From: Basidiobolus ranarum
Taxonomy: Eukaryota; Basidiobolomycota; Basidiobolomycetes; Basidiobolales
Assembly (NCBI GenBank): GCA_040143965.1
Contig: JASJQH010000106.1
Coordinates: 1-29,381 of the forward strand
DNA: 29,381 bases
Direction of reading: 5' to 3'
Below are positions 7,282-16,118 of the stretch, piece after piece. The translations under genes were made by a program, and so were the position numbers. How positions within the stretch are numbered: position 1 is the first letter of the stretch; the number at the start of each line of letters is the position of its first letter. The notes under the pieces were generated by a model, which searched no databases, had not been told where the DNA came from, and worked only from the letters and a program-made list of their open reading frames with translations.

Positions 7282-9453
7282 ATGCCTAGTATCAAGGATC
7301 CTAAAGCTGAAGCCATGACCGTTGAAGAGACCACAGTTGACCTTAAGGCCAAAAAGGAAAAGAAGGATAAAAAATCCGAGTCCAAAACTCCTGAAAAGAA
7401 AAAGAGATCAAGAGACGAGAAAACTCCCAAGTCTGATAAGAAGTCCAAGAAATCAAAGGACAGCAGTGAGGAGGAAAAAGAAGAAAAATCCTCCAAGAAA
7501 CGCAAGGCCAATGACTCTACTGCAGTAGAAGTCACTGCCAAGCCTGAGGCCGCTAAAGAAGAGTTCGTGATTGAACTTGAGGTTTCTAAAGAAGAGGACA
7601 TAGAAGATACCAATCCTGTCCCTGAAGAACTTCGTTTCTCTACTTACCGTATCTCCCAGAGTACAATTGATGCTCTTACTGCTACTGGTATTAGCTCCCT
7701 ATTCCCTATCCAATCCTCCACATTCGACAAGATTTATGATGGTGCCGATATTTTGGGTAGAGCTAGAACTGGTTCAGGAAAGACTCTCGCCTTTGCTCTT
7801 CCTATGGTCGAACGTTTGAAGGCCGCTGGAATTGACACAAGAAGAGGTAGAGAGCCAAAGATTTTGGTTATGGCACCTACCAGAGAATTAGCTAAACAAG
7901 TAGCTACCGAGTTCGAAAGAATCGGCAAAGAACTCTCTGTTCTTTGTATCTACGGTGGTGTACCATATGATCCTCAGTACTATGCCATGAAGAATGGTGT
8001 TGATGTAGTTGTTGGTACTCCAGGCCGTATTGCCGACCATATCGATCGTGGAAATCTCAAACTTGACCAAATCAACTTCGTTTGTCTCGATGAAGCCGAT
8101 CAAATGCTTGATATTGGTTTTGCTGATGCTATGGAGAAGATTTTGGAATGTGTAAAAGCTCAAAAGGCCGAAAAGACCAACCCTCCCTCTCATCAAACAC
8201 TTCTTTTCTCTGCCACTGTTCCTGAATGGGTTAACAGAGTGGTGAGAAAATATCTTCGCCCCGACCATGCCACTGTTGATCTTGTCGGAGATACCAAGCT
8301 CAAGACTTCCGAGTTCATTTCTCACGTTGCTATTCCCTCTTCATGGCAAGCACGTAAAGACTTCATCGGTGATGTCGTCTCTGTTTATGGTGCTGGTGGT
8401 AGAACCATTATCTTCGTGAACACCAAGGCTGAGGCTAATGAGCTTGTTCTCCATGAGCAATTAAAGCAAGATGCTCAAGCACTTCACGGTGATATTGCTC
8501 AAAGTCAAAGAGAAATCACTCTTAAGGGTTTCCGTGAGGGTAAACTCAAGTGTATCATTTGTACCGATGTTGCCGCCCGTGGTTTAGATATCCCCGAGGT
8601 TGATCTTGTTATCAACTACGAGCCCACACAAGATATTGAATCTTATATTCATAGATCTGGTAGAACCGGACGTGCAGGAAGAAAAGGTATTTGTGTGACT
8701 TTCTTCAAGCCACAAGAAGAACAATGGTTGAAAACTTTGCAAAGACGTACTGGTATGACTTTACAAGTGATTGGTGCTCCTCAACCTGAAGATATTATCA
8801 AAGCTACTGCTCTTGATGCTGCTAAAAACATCAAAGAGGTCTCTGCCAATGCTTTACCTTACTTCAATGCTGCCGCAGAGGAGCTCATCTCTGAGCTTGG
8901 TGCTGAAAAAGCACTCAGTTCTGCTCTTGCATTTATTGCCGGATATTCTAAAGGTGTCAACAGCCGTAGTTTACTCTCCGGTACCACTGGATACACCACA
9001 CTTATCTGTCGTCTTACCTACACAATTCGTTCCCCTGGTTATATTCGTGCTATGTTGAGTCGTCATTTCCCCAAGTTAGGTAATGATGATGTGCGCTTGA
9101 TGAGAATGACCAGAGATATGCAAGGAGTTATCTTTGACGTAAACACCGAACTCTTTGAATTCAAGGAAGATTGTATCTACCTTGGCGGAGACAAGTGGGA
9201 GGATACCACCTCTATTTCCCTTGAAGTTGCCAAAGAAATTCCCGAGTTACAAGAGTCTGAGAATGATTCCCGTGGCGGCGGTCGTGGCGGTCGCGGGGGA
9301 TTTGGAGGTGGTCGTGGTGGAGGCGGCGGCTTCGGTGGAAATCGCTCATTTGGTGGACGTGAGTCTGGCAGCGGTGGTCGTGGGGGTGGACGCGGTGGCT
9401 TTGGTGGCCGTGGGGGTGGTCGTGGTGGAAGAGGCGGTTTCAATCGTCGTTAA
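7282..9453 (+). CDS. DEAD-box RNA helicase with GUCT domain and RGG tail (DDX21/Gu-like), 723 aa
   Basis: A single uninterrupted exon. The first ~110 residues are lysine/glutamate/serine-rich, as in nucleolar proteins. The helicase core follows: Q-motif region near 120-145, A-R-T-G-S-G-K-T (161-168, Walker lysine K167), A-P-T-R-E-L-A, G-T-P-G-R, D-E-A-D at 270-273, S-A-T at 310-312, C-T-D-V-A-A-R-G-L-D, and H-R-S-G-R-T-G-R from 457. About residues 555-630 match the GUCT (Gu C-terminal) domain of metazoan DDX21/DDX50 and plant RH3/RH7. The last ~60 residues are R-G-G/F-G-G repeats, typical RNA-binding and arginine-methylation substrates. The likely role is nucleolar rRNA processing and ribosome assembly, inferred from the family. 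A poly(A) signal lies at 9660-9665. The strong antisense open frame over the tail is only a shadow of the glycine codons. Confidence 0.95.
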   Translation: MPSIKDPKAEAMTVEETTVDLKAKKEKKDKKSESKTPEKKKRSRDEKTPKSDKKSKKSKDSSEEEKEEKSSKKRKANDSTAVEVTAKPEAAKEEFVIELEVSKEEDIEDTNPVPEELRFSTYRISQSTIDALTATGISSLFPIQSSTFDKIYDGADILGRARTGSGKTLAFALPMVERLKAAGIDTRRGREPKILVMAPTRELAKQVATEFERIGKELSVLCIYGGVPYDPQYYAMKNGVDVVVGTPGRIADHIDRGNLKLDQINFVCLDEADQMLDIGFADAMEKILECVKAQKAEKTNPPSHQTLLFSATVPEWVNRVVRKYLRPDHATVDLVGDTKLKTSEFISHVAIPSSWQARKDFIGDVVSVYGAGGRTIIFVNTKAEANELVLHEQLKQDAQALHGDIAQSQREITLKGFREGKLKCIICTDVAARGLDIPEVDLVINYEPTQDIESYIHRSGRTGRAGRKGICVTFFKPQEEQWLKTLQRRTGMTLQVIGAPQPEDIIKATALDAAKNIKEVSANALPYFNAAAEELISELGAEKALSSALAFIAGYSKGVNSRSLLSGTTGYTTLICRLTYTIRSPGYIRAMLSRHFPKLGNDDVRLMRMTRDMQGVIFDVNTELFEFKEDCIYLGGDKWEDTTSISLEVAKEIPELQESENDSRGGGRGGRGGFGGGRGGGGGFGGNRSFGGRESGSGGRGGGRGGFGGRGGGRGGRGGFNRR

Positions 9454-9659
9454 ACACCCAACACACCCACTCATTTCCTAGGTTTCAATAATCCGCTAAA
9501 ACCTCTGTAATTTTTGACCTCCGTTATCATAATGATATTTATTTTTTCGTCGTTAATTAAGCGTTGTGTACATTAACATTCCCTCTCTATGACACTTTAT
9601 TCAGCATTTGATAGACTTGATCATACCCCATCTTGGTCATAAACATTCGATTTTGTTCT

Positions 9660-9665
9660 AATAAA
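9660..9665 (+). terminator. poly(A) signal after the DEAD-box gene
   Basis: AATAAA about 205 bp after the helicase stop. It lies just before the 3' end of the converging minus-strand lyase gene (stop at 9753). Confidence 0.4.
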
Positions 9666-9752
9666 TTCATAATTGAATATTGATTTTATTTTTGTAAAGT
9701 TCTTATATCAGTCAAACAGTATGCAACGAATTCAATCTGGTCAGAGTAAAAT

Positions 9753-10631
9753 TTACATGATAGTAGGGGTTAACTTTACATTCTTAAAATAGGTGTAAGT
9801 ATCAACTGGAGTTCTGTATGATGGAGAAGCACCACCAAAAAATGTATGAAATAGTAAACCAGAGATTCTGGAATTTTGCTTAGTTCTGAACACCATTTGA
9901 GTGTAGTTGATTACTAGTTGACCGTCCATCCATACCTTCATCACACCATCCTGTTTTCCAACAGTGTTGAGACGTAGAGATTGACGAACCGTGCTCCATT
10001 TACCCGGGGTAAATTTGAATGAACCACGGGCCAATGAATCACCATATTGTGAGTTGCAAACGCTATCTGGGGGAATATTACAGTATTCAGATGCCTGTTT
10101 ATCCGGGGCGTAGGAATAAATCTCACCTTCACCCCCATTACGCCACATAAATCTGGTGGAAAAGCAACGATTACCATCACGACTGTCCCTAGTACAATCA
10201 CCGGATCCTCCATAGAATCCTGGGAGTTTACCTCCTTGAACAAAATTGAAACCCTTGGGGAAATATACTTGGTACTCCAATGTTGCCTTATCTTGTAGTT
10301 GAACTGGATCCGCATAAAATCCAACTCCACCTTGCTTGCCGGGTGATGTAGGGGTACGACTACCTCGGGGATAGAACACTTGCAAGGCCATATCTGTCCC
10401 GCCTGCAGGATCACGAACAAACTTGTAGTTCTGCTTACCAAAAGAAATCTTTACCAAACCCCAATTATTTAAAGAGGATGAACCTCTGCTGCTCCAATCA
10501 CCAGATGCTCTACGCACTAGGCGAGATGAGTCCACCGTATCATTAGCACCAGCAACATGATATAGGTTGGTGAGGAACAAAAGAATGGCGAAAAGTGTAG
10601 ACCAGCTACGGATTGAATATGAGTTTGACAT
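9753..10631 (-). CDS. secreted polysaccharide lyase family 14-like protein, 292 aa (copy 1)
   Basis: Intronless. I take the ATG at 10631 rather than the upstream one at 10691, because it puts a signal peptide first (S-T-L-F-A-I-L-L-F-L core, cleavage near A29). A dibasic site L-V-R-R at 38-41 follows, suggesting Kex2-type removal of a propeptide. The rest is a PL14-type beta-jellyroll domain: G-G-K-L-P-G-F-Y-G-G (K135), C-F-S-T-R-F-M-W-R (S158, R160), G-E-I-Y-S-Y (Y172, Y174), W-x-D-G-Q-L-V and H-T-F-F-G-G. From memory, the Chlorella-virus enzyme vAL-1 uses Lys, Ser-x-Arg and Tyr-x-Tyr in its active site, and all are present here. The family cleaves uronic-acid polymers by beta-elimination; the substrate here is unknown. 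It is divergent from copy 2, 1.16 kb away. Confidence 0.85.
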   Translation of the reverse strand: MSNSYSIRSWSTLFAILLFLTNLYHVAGANDTVDSSRLVRRASGDWSSRGSSSLNNWGLVKISFGKQNYKFVRDPAGGTDMALQVFYPRGSRTPTSPGKQGGVGFYADPVQLQDKATLEYQVYFPKGFNFVQGGKLPGFYGGSGDCTRDSRDGNRCFSTRFMWRNGGEGEIYSYAPDKQASEYCNIPPDSVCNSQYGDSLARGSFKFTPGKWSTVRQSLRLNTVGKQDGVMKVWMDGQLVINYTQMVFRTKQNSRISGLLFHTFFGGASPSYRTPVDTYTYFKNVKLTPTIM

Positions 10632-11720
10632 TTTTACAGTACTCGGGAGCAATATCCAACGAAAATGATTGTCACAATGAAGAATCCCCACTTAAAGAGT
10701 AGTTTAACGAGTGACTTTACCAGAAAGTCAAGGATGAGTGAATAACTCCAATGGGCGTTACGAACTTTAAATAAGTTTTTTAAGGAGATTTCATAAAGTA
10801 TTGGTATATATTGGATTCAAATAAGGAAGTCAGGGAGATTGCATCGTAGTCATGGGCAACCGGGAAACAAGTTTAGGTTCTACTAATTAAACGGTCTTTA
10901 TCTCTACTTGCTTTGTCCAACCTTTTCATGTATACTGTGATTTGTACGATTCTTGGTATTCGTTGAATAGCTATAGATTACTTTACTTGTGTTACATTTG
11001 GTATCTCCTTTTTGTTGCTGTACATGAACTCGATTGATAAACGCGTGATCTATGAGGTGCAATCAGAGACAATGATTTGAATGTAGCATTCACTTTAAAA
11101 CTCCTTTGTTATATTACATATCTGTCTGAAAATGTCTTTGCACCCTTCATAGGATACAGGCACTGAGAACAAAATAGAGTGTGCTACACCTAGCCCAAGA
11201 TACCATGGAATTCCAGGTGATCTAGCCGTCTCATAAATTAATCATAGATCGATCGATCATTGTCGAAGATGATCAAGCCGAATTGATCACTTGGTTTTCA
11301 TTATTGACGTAGGTAACTTATTAAGACTCCGCCACTGAACAAATATATGTTGAAATGTAAATAAAAGAAATTCTTAAACAGCCCTCTGGTTCACTTTAAT
11401 ATAAAAATGAGTAAACAACTTGGCGTAGAATTACGCGTCAAAGTCGATCTATACCCATGCCACTTCTGTCGGTTACTATAGATCTCGTATAGAATGGCGG
11501 AAATCCAGTCGTTGGTAGTACTAGCAAACAATCGGTATCCACTTTTGGTTAATATTCCCCAAATTAGAATCAATTAAATGGATTTTGAAGTAATAACGGC
11601 ATACCAAAATATATCTTTGCATACGAAAAGTGTTACTCGAAGGGTATTACAAGGATATGGAAATGAAAAAGTGGTGGATTTTGTAAACAACAAACTGGAA
11701 GATATCAGTTCGACCTTGAG
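10632..11720. promoter_or_regulatory. divergent intergenic region between the two PL14-like genes
   Basis: About 1.16 kb lies between the two ATGs, with no convincing gene. The copy-1 side has minus-strand TATA-like sequences near 10766-10776 and 10803-10812. The copy-2 side has a clear TATA box at 11721. In between, 11245-11290 is dense in GATC (an ATCGATCGATC core plus two TGATCA palindromes), a possible regulator-binding cluster. Confidence 0.4.
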
Positions 11721-11727
11721 TATATAA
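11721..11727 (+). promoter_or_regulatory. TATA box of PL14-like copy 2
   Basis: TATATAA, 67 bp before the ATG at 11794, in an otherwise ordinary AT-rich promoter. Position and context suit a regulated, strongly TATA-dependent gene. Confidence 0.6.
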
Positions 11728-11793
11728 GCATGTGGGATATCTAGGACAAAAGTAAATAGAAACTTCCAACTATTTTATTATTGTTGATCAATT

Positions 11794-12699
11794 ATGATTT
11801 CCCCCACAAAGCTATGGTTTCTTCTTTGGATTGCAATTCTTTCCACCTCTATTTTAGGTGAAACAACTGGAGATCATTTCACCCAAGTACTCGTCAAGAG
11901 AGAAGGTAGAAGTTGGAGTGGTAAGAGTGCTACTTCTTTACAGCCATTCAAAATACAGAAGATGTCCTTTGGTCGAACTAATTATCAATTCGCATCCGAT
12001 CCGTTAAAAGGTAACGAAAAAGTACTAAAGATTTTTTATCCCAAGGGAAGTCGTACCCCGTCTTCACCAGGTAAACAAGGTGGTTTAGGATTTTACGCGA
12101 AGCCGCTCTCGCTCCAAGATGAAGTCACCCTTGAATATAAAGTATTCTTCCCTCGTGGATTTGATTTCGTTAAAGGTGGTAAGCTCCCAGGGATCTATGG
12201 AGGTAGCCCGGACTGTCCTAATGGCAATGATAAACGAAAGTGCTTCACTACTAGGTAAATTGATTCACTCAGTTGGTTTACTAAATACCGTACTAAAAGT
12301 GATTCTAGATTTATGTTCCGTACTGGAGGAGATGGTGAAATCTACGCCTACTTGCCCATGAACCAAGTAGCTGGATACTGCAAGACCAACATTTGTAATC
12401 CCACTTACGGAGATTCCCTTGCCAGAGGATCCTTCAAACTTACTACCGGAAAATGGCATACACTTCGTCAGTCCATTCGTCTGAATGATGTTGGCAAACA
12501 AAACGGAGTCCTTAGAGTATGGGCTAATGGGAAATTGGTGATTAATTACCGTAATGTAGTGTATAGAAATCAACGCAATGTGAAGAACATCGGTTTGATC
12601 TTTCACACCTTTTTCGGTGGATCAACCCCTTCATACAGATCTACCAAAGATCAGTATTCATATTTCAAGCATTTCCAAATGTTCGATTATGCCAAGTAA
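11794..12699 (+). CDS. secreted polysaccharide lyase family 14-like protein, 283 aa (copy 2)
   Basis: Two exons, 11794-12254 and 12309-12699, joined across a 54-bp intron (GTAAAT..CTAG, with a CTAAA branch-like site). The intron splits the arginine codon of the active-site-like T-T-R motif. A signal peptide (L-W-F-L-L-W-I-A-I-L core, cleavage near G22) and a dibasic V-K-R site at 34-36 resemble the layout of copy 1. The conserved set is K130 in G-G-K-L-P-G, T152-T-R154, Y166-A-Y168, W-x-N-G-K-L-V and H-T-F-F-G-G. The serine of copy 1 (S158) is threonine here, a possible change in activity. The two proteins align along their whole catalytic domain, so they are paralogues from one duplication. 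The likely role is extracellular attack on a uronic-acid-containing polymer. Nothing in the neighbouring genes identifies the substrate. Confidence 0.87.
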
Positions 12700-12713
12700 T
12701 TCATATATATTTT

Positions 12714-12788
12714 GTAATGATGTATAGTTTAGACCAATGTAATCGTAGTTTAGTAATGATGTATAGTTTAGACCAATGTAATCATAGA
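12714..12788. repeat. 39-bp tandem duplication in a 3' intergenic region
   Basis: A 39-bp unit starting GTAATGATGTATAGTTTAG is repeated at 12714-12752 and 12753-12788. The second copy is slightly shorter and has one visible mismatch. It sits between the convergent 3' ends of PL14 copy 2 and SAM decarboxylase, so it may lie in one or both 3' UTRs. Confidence 0.85.
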
Positions 12789-12800
12789 CTTTTAATGCTT

Positions 12801-14270
12801 CTATACTCGTTTAACAAAATGAGCAAAGTTAAGATTGTATCCTTCAAATTCATAAAGAATACGATCAGTTTTACGATAACCTTTGATATCATTAATATAA
12901 ATACTTTTAGGTGGGGAATTCTCCAAATCATGATTGAACCGTTGTGGACGCCCTTGATTTCCACGTCGATCATGATGATATGGTGTATAGACATGGGAAT
13001 GTGTATTAACCGAGTCGGGATGATGACGTTGAATATTCTCAAAATGTGTCTCGGCTTGTGAATTGAAAACGGTGACGGTGAATTTCCCTGGCTGGAAGAC
13101 ATTCGTTACTTGCTTGATTAACTGGGAGAGAGCCCTGGACTCGGAGATATCTTCCCCCTTGGATAATGGAACATTCGTCTCGAAGCTTGCATAAGAGCAG
13201 GATTCCTCGGGAGTAACATGAATTGTATAGTAATTGTTATTAATCAATCCATTTAATGAGAAGCCACATGGAGTAAAAAGGAAAGAGTCAGTGAGAGAGT
13301 TGTCATAGATCGAACCTAAGCCAGTGATTCTCTAAAAGAAGGGTTATTAAATGAATAGCATAGAATGGATACAAAGAAATCTAAAACAAACCTCAACATC
13401 CTTGCCTCCTAACTCGGCATCAGGTTGATTAGCGTCAGGATGATGGTAGAATTGATCCATCGCCTTTGGACACAAATCAGTCATTAGAATCTCTACTGTA
13501 ACATCATCAACATCTTCCGGATCCTCCACCAAGGTTTGGTATGAAGACTCCACTGGTTCTTCTCCTTCGATCTTTAAGCAGTTGTCCTGAGGCGGAGTCA
13601 GATATAGAAACCAGTGATCCCCGTTAGTTTTGCCAACGGTGTATGCAGCACCATTATTGAACCAGCCATCCAGATACGCAACTTCATCAGACCAGTTACG
13701 ATGAGGGGCCTTTTGGAGATCTGGAAACATGAAACTCTTACGGGAGTAAAATACTCTCCAAATGCTCTCTAGACCTAGGGAGGAAGCAATCTCTATGATG
13801 CGTGGAACAGCTGCCAATAGAGTAGTGGTACCGCATGTTTTAAGGATCAACTTGTGAGGATAAACAAACATAGAGGATTCACTAAGAAGATAAGAATCGA
13901 CATGTTCATTTTTTATAAGATTTAGCACTTGACAGTGGACCAATTCTAGCATGGATTCCCATACTTTACGTGAAACAGTTCGCAATCCATATCGCTCGTA
14001 ATCATCACCGAATTCTTGTTCAAGATCGATTACTGATGTACCATTTGGAGAGTAACAAATACGACGTTCTTCGGGTAAATTCCCATCTGGAGAGCTGGAT
14101 AATGAGGAAATGGAGGAATCGGAACGGAATTGTTGACGAACAGTTTTTGCATCTGGACTAAACCAAAGTTCGAGTAGTTTTTCTGGTCCTTCAAATTGCC
14201 CAGTATAATATTCTTCCGAGTTAGAAGCAGGCTGAAACTCGCCGTTAAGTGAATTTTCTTCAAGTTTCAT
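12801..14270 (-). CDS. SPE2: S-adenosylmethionine decarboxylase proenzyme, 469 aa
   Basis: Two exons on the minus strand, 14270-13392 and 13331-12801, with a 60-bp intron (GTTTGT..TTTTAG). This pyruvoyl enzyme makes decarboxylated AdoMet, the aminopropyl donor for spermidine and spermine. Visible hallmarks are F-E-G-P-E-K (residues 26-31), the self-cleavage site L-S-E-S-S-M-F-V (cut between E131 and S132, S132 becoming the pyruvoyl group), K-T-C-G-T-T with C146, and P-C-G-F-S-L-N-G...T-I-H-V-T-P-E with S318 and H331, the residues needed for processing. Compared with animal enzymes there is an extra ~45-residue serine-rich, acidic insertion (about 41-95) and a longer C-terminus. No ATG occurs in the roughly 300 bp upstream, so the inhibitory uORF known from animals and plants is not seen. 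A TA microsatellite lies in the leader or promoter. Confidence 0.95.
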
Positions 14271-14327
14271 GTTGATGGTGTAGTGGAGTATTGAGTTCTG
14301 GGAGGGATTTTTTCGTAACGCGGGAGG

Positions 14328-14371
14328 TTTTTGGTTGGATTTTTGGTTGGTATATGTATATATATATATAT
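14328..14371. repeat. 12-bp tandem duplication plus TA microsatellite upstream of SAM decarboxylase
   Basis: TTTTTGGTTGGA at 14328-14339 is followed directly by TTTTTGGTTGGT at 14340-14351 (11 of 12 bases match). A short (TA)n tract follows to about 14371. Both lie 60-100 bp before the SAM decarboxylase ATG. Confidence 0.8.
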
Positions 14372-16050
14372 GTTGATCTGTCGTAAACTACTGGCAAGTG
14401 AGCTTAGCGTAGGAAATGGATTTTTTTTGTAGATTTAGTTAGTTAGTACTGGTTCTTTCAGTGGCGATTTGACTTAAGTTTAAGAGCGCTATCGCAAGAA
14501 GTTTGAAAAGTGAAGTCGGAATGGTAAGTCCAAAAGAAAGCGTGTTGAGGAGTATCTCTGGTTAGGGCCAGTATGCATATCAGGGAGGAAAGAGAGATTT
14601 TTAGTTAACAAAAACCTTAGAATTCGAAATTCACTGTTACAAAATCGCTTGTTAAAAGTGATAAGGTAACTACAGGTCAACTGGTGGATGTGAACTTTAA
14701 TAGATCAAATATCTTCAAAGGCAAAATGGCATTGCTTATGACCCAAGGCCAGGAAGAGAAAACAGATGTTACCAATTGTTGATATCTCCCCGTTTTATAG
14801 TATTTGAAGTTAAAAAAAAATTCTCCCATATTTGTTAGGCCTTATCAAAATAGTCTATCGTCAAGGAATAGAATTAACGCTTTAATTCCATCTCTCTTGT
14901 TTTACAATACCCGTCGTCTGGTGCACATCCCACCAATAGAGAACGTTGCTCTTTTGAATAAATAGATGTTGTTCGAGACTTTTCTGTACTCTTCTCAGAG
15001 GAAGAAGGCAGGACAACCTCATTTACCAGGATATCTCGAGGGAAGTGATGTTTTCAGTATAGTTGGATTCCATTCTTCCAGGTAGCTCACTTCTAATCTA
15101 GTTAAACCTCTTATCGGTAGACGAGTACCAATCCAATGTAATTATGTCATAGTCTGTTCCCTATTACCTGTTCCCTATTACCTGGAATGTTTAGATTCGA
15201 AGATGCAAGCGATTCCAGTGTCTCCTTCCTAGTTTAGTAGTAGATCTTATGAAATAGTTTCTAAAAGTAATTTCTGGAACATTCCAGACCACCCAATCAG
15301 AGTGCCTTAAGATAGAGGGGTATACACTTTCCCGAAGGTTCAGATAGTAAAGCCCGAATATCTGATTGATATGTAGCATAACATGCACTATGCCAACGGC
15401 TCCTCTGCTAATTTATACCTCGTGGAGAAACTACGTTTATGTAGGGGTGAAAGAAAATGACCAACACTCGGATAAAGAATTTCCAAGTCTAATCAGATTG
15501 GTAGTGTTCTTTAGATACTCCGCCCAAGAAAGGAATATCTGAGCAACTCAGCATCTAGATTGGGTCGATTGATATCAGCGATGATAATTGGAGCTTTCAG
15601 GAACCAGGAAGATTTCGTAGATTTTTATTGGATCGATGCTCAGGGTTGGTTTTTAGTTCAACCCAGTTGTTTTGCTACTAATTTTGGCATGTAGAATGTG
15701 GTATAAACTATGGAATAGGCTGATGAAGATAGGTTACAATGCTTGATAATCATATTCCGAGGGAGTGTAATTTGTTACAAAGGTGATATACCAAACACAT
15801 TCCATTATTAATTAACTAGTGTCAAATCAATGAATCTCTAGCTTAAACGTGACAATCAGATCAACATTAATGATACTTACTTGCTCAGAATTCAACGAAT
15901 ATTCCTTAAATGCATTGAGAATTACTAATTCATTGACTGTTTAGTATTGACAGCATTCCTAATACAATTATAATCAGTAAGTGATTACTAATGAATATTA
16001 ATTGTTATTTGTTGCTCTTTTCTGTCAAGCTCTAGATAATCTAACCTGAC
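14372..16050. other. gene-free stretch between SAM decarboxylase and thioredoxin reductase
   Basis: No convincing coding frame or RNA gene on either strand. It holds the divergent promoters of the two flanking genes at its ends, and a 14-bp tandem duplication at 15155-15182. The short frames near 14.5 and 15.3 kb have no domain, no codon preference like the real genes and no poly(A) or promoter support. Confidence 0.45.
15155..15182. repeat. 14-bp perfect tandem duplication
   Basis: TGTTCCCTATTACC occurs twice head to tail (15155-15168, 15169-15182), in non-coding DNA. Confidence 0.9.
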
Positions 16051-16052
16051 TC

Positions 16053-16060
16053 TTTATAAG
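16053..16060 (+). promoter_or_regulatory. TATA-like box of thioredoxin reductase
   Basis: TTTATAAG, about 60 bp before the ATG at 16119, followed by a pyrimidine-rich leader. Confidence 0.45.
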
Positions 16061-16118
16061 TACTTCTCTGTCTCTATCCATTACAGTATTCTTCCGCCTT
16101 TGTATCTTTCTTAGTAAT

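Noticed and set aside
9177-9443. Minus-strand proline-rich open frame over the helicase C-terminus
   Set aside because: It is the antisense of the glycine/arginine (RGG) codons of the DEAD-box gene; GGN repeats read as CCN (proline) on the other strand.
10632-10691. Upstream ATG at 10691 as start of PL14-like copy 1
   Set aside because: It would place about 20 polar residues before the signal peptide; the ATG at 10631 gives a normal secretion signal, as in copy 2.
12717-13061. Plus-strand frame beginning M-M-Y-S-L-D-Q-C
   Set aside because: Its start is the translated 39-bp tandem duplication, and the rest is antisense to SAM decarboxylase exon 2.
14271-14570. Regulatory upstream ORF for SAM decarboxylase
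   Set aside because: Looked for because animal and plant genes have one; no minus-strand ATG occurs in this stretch.
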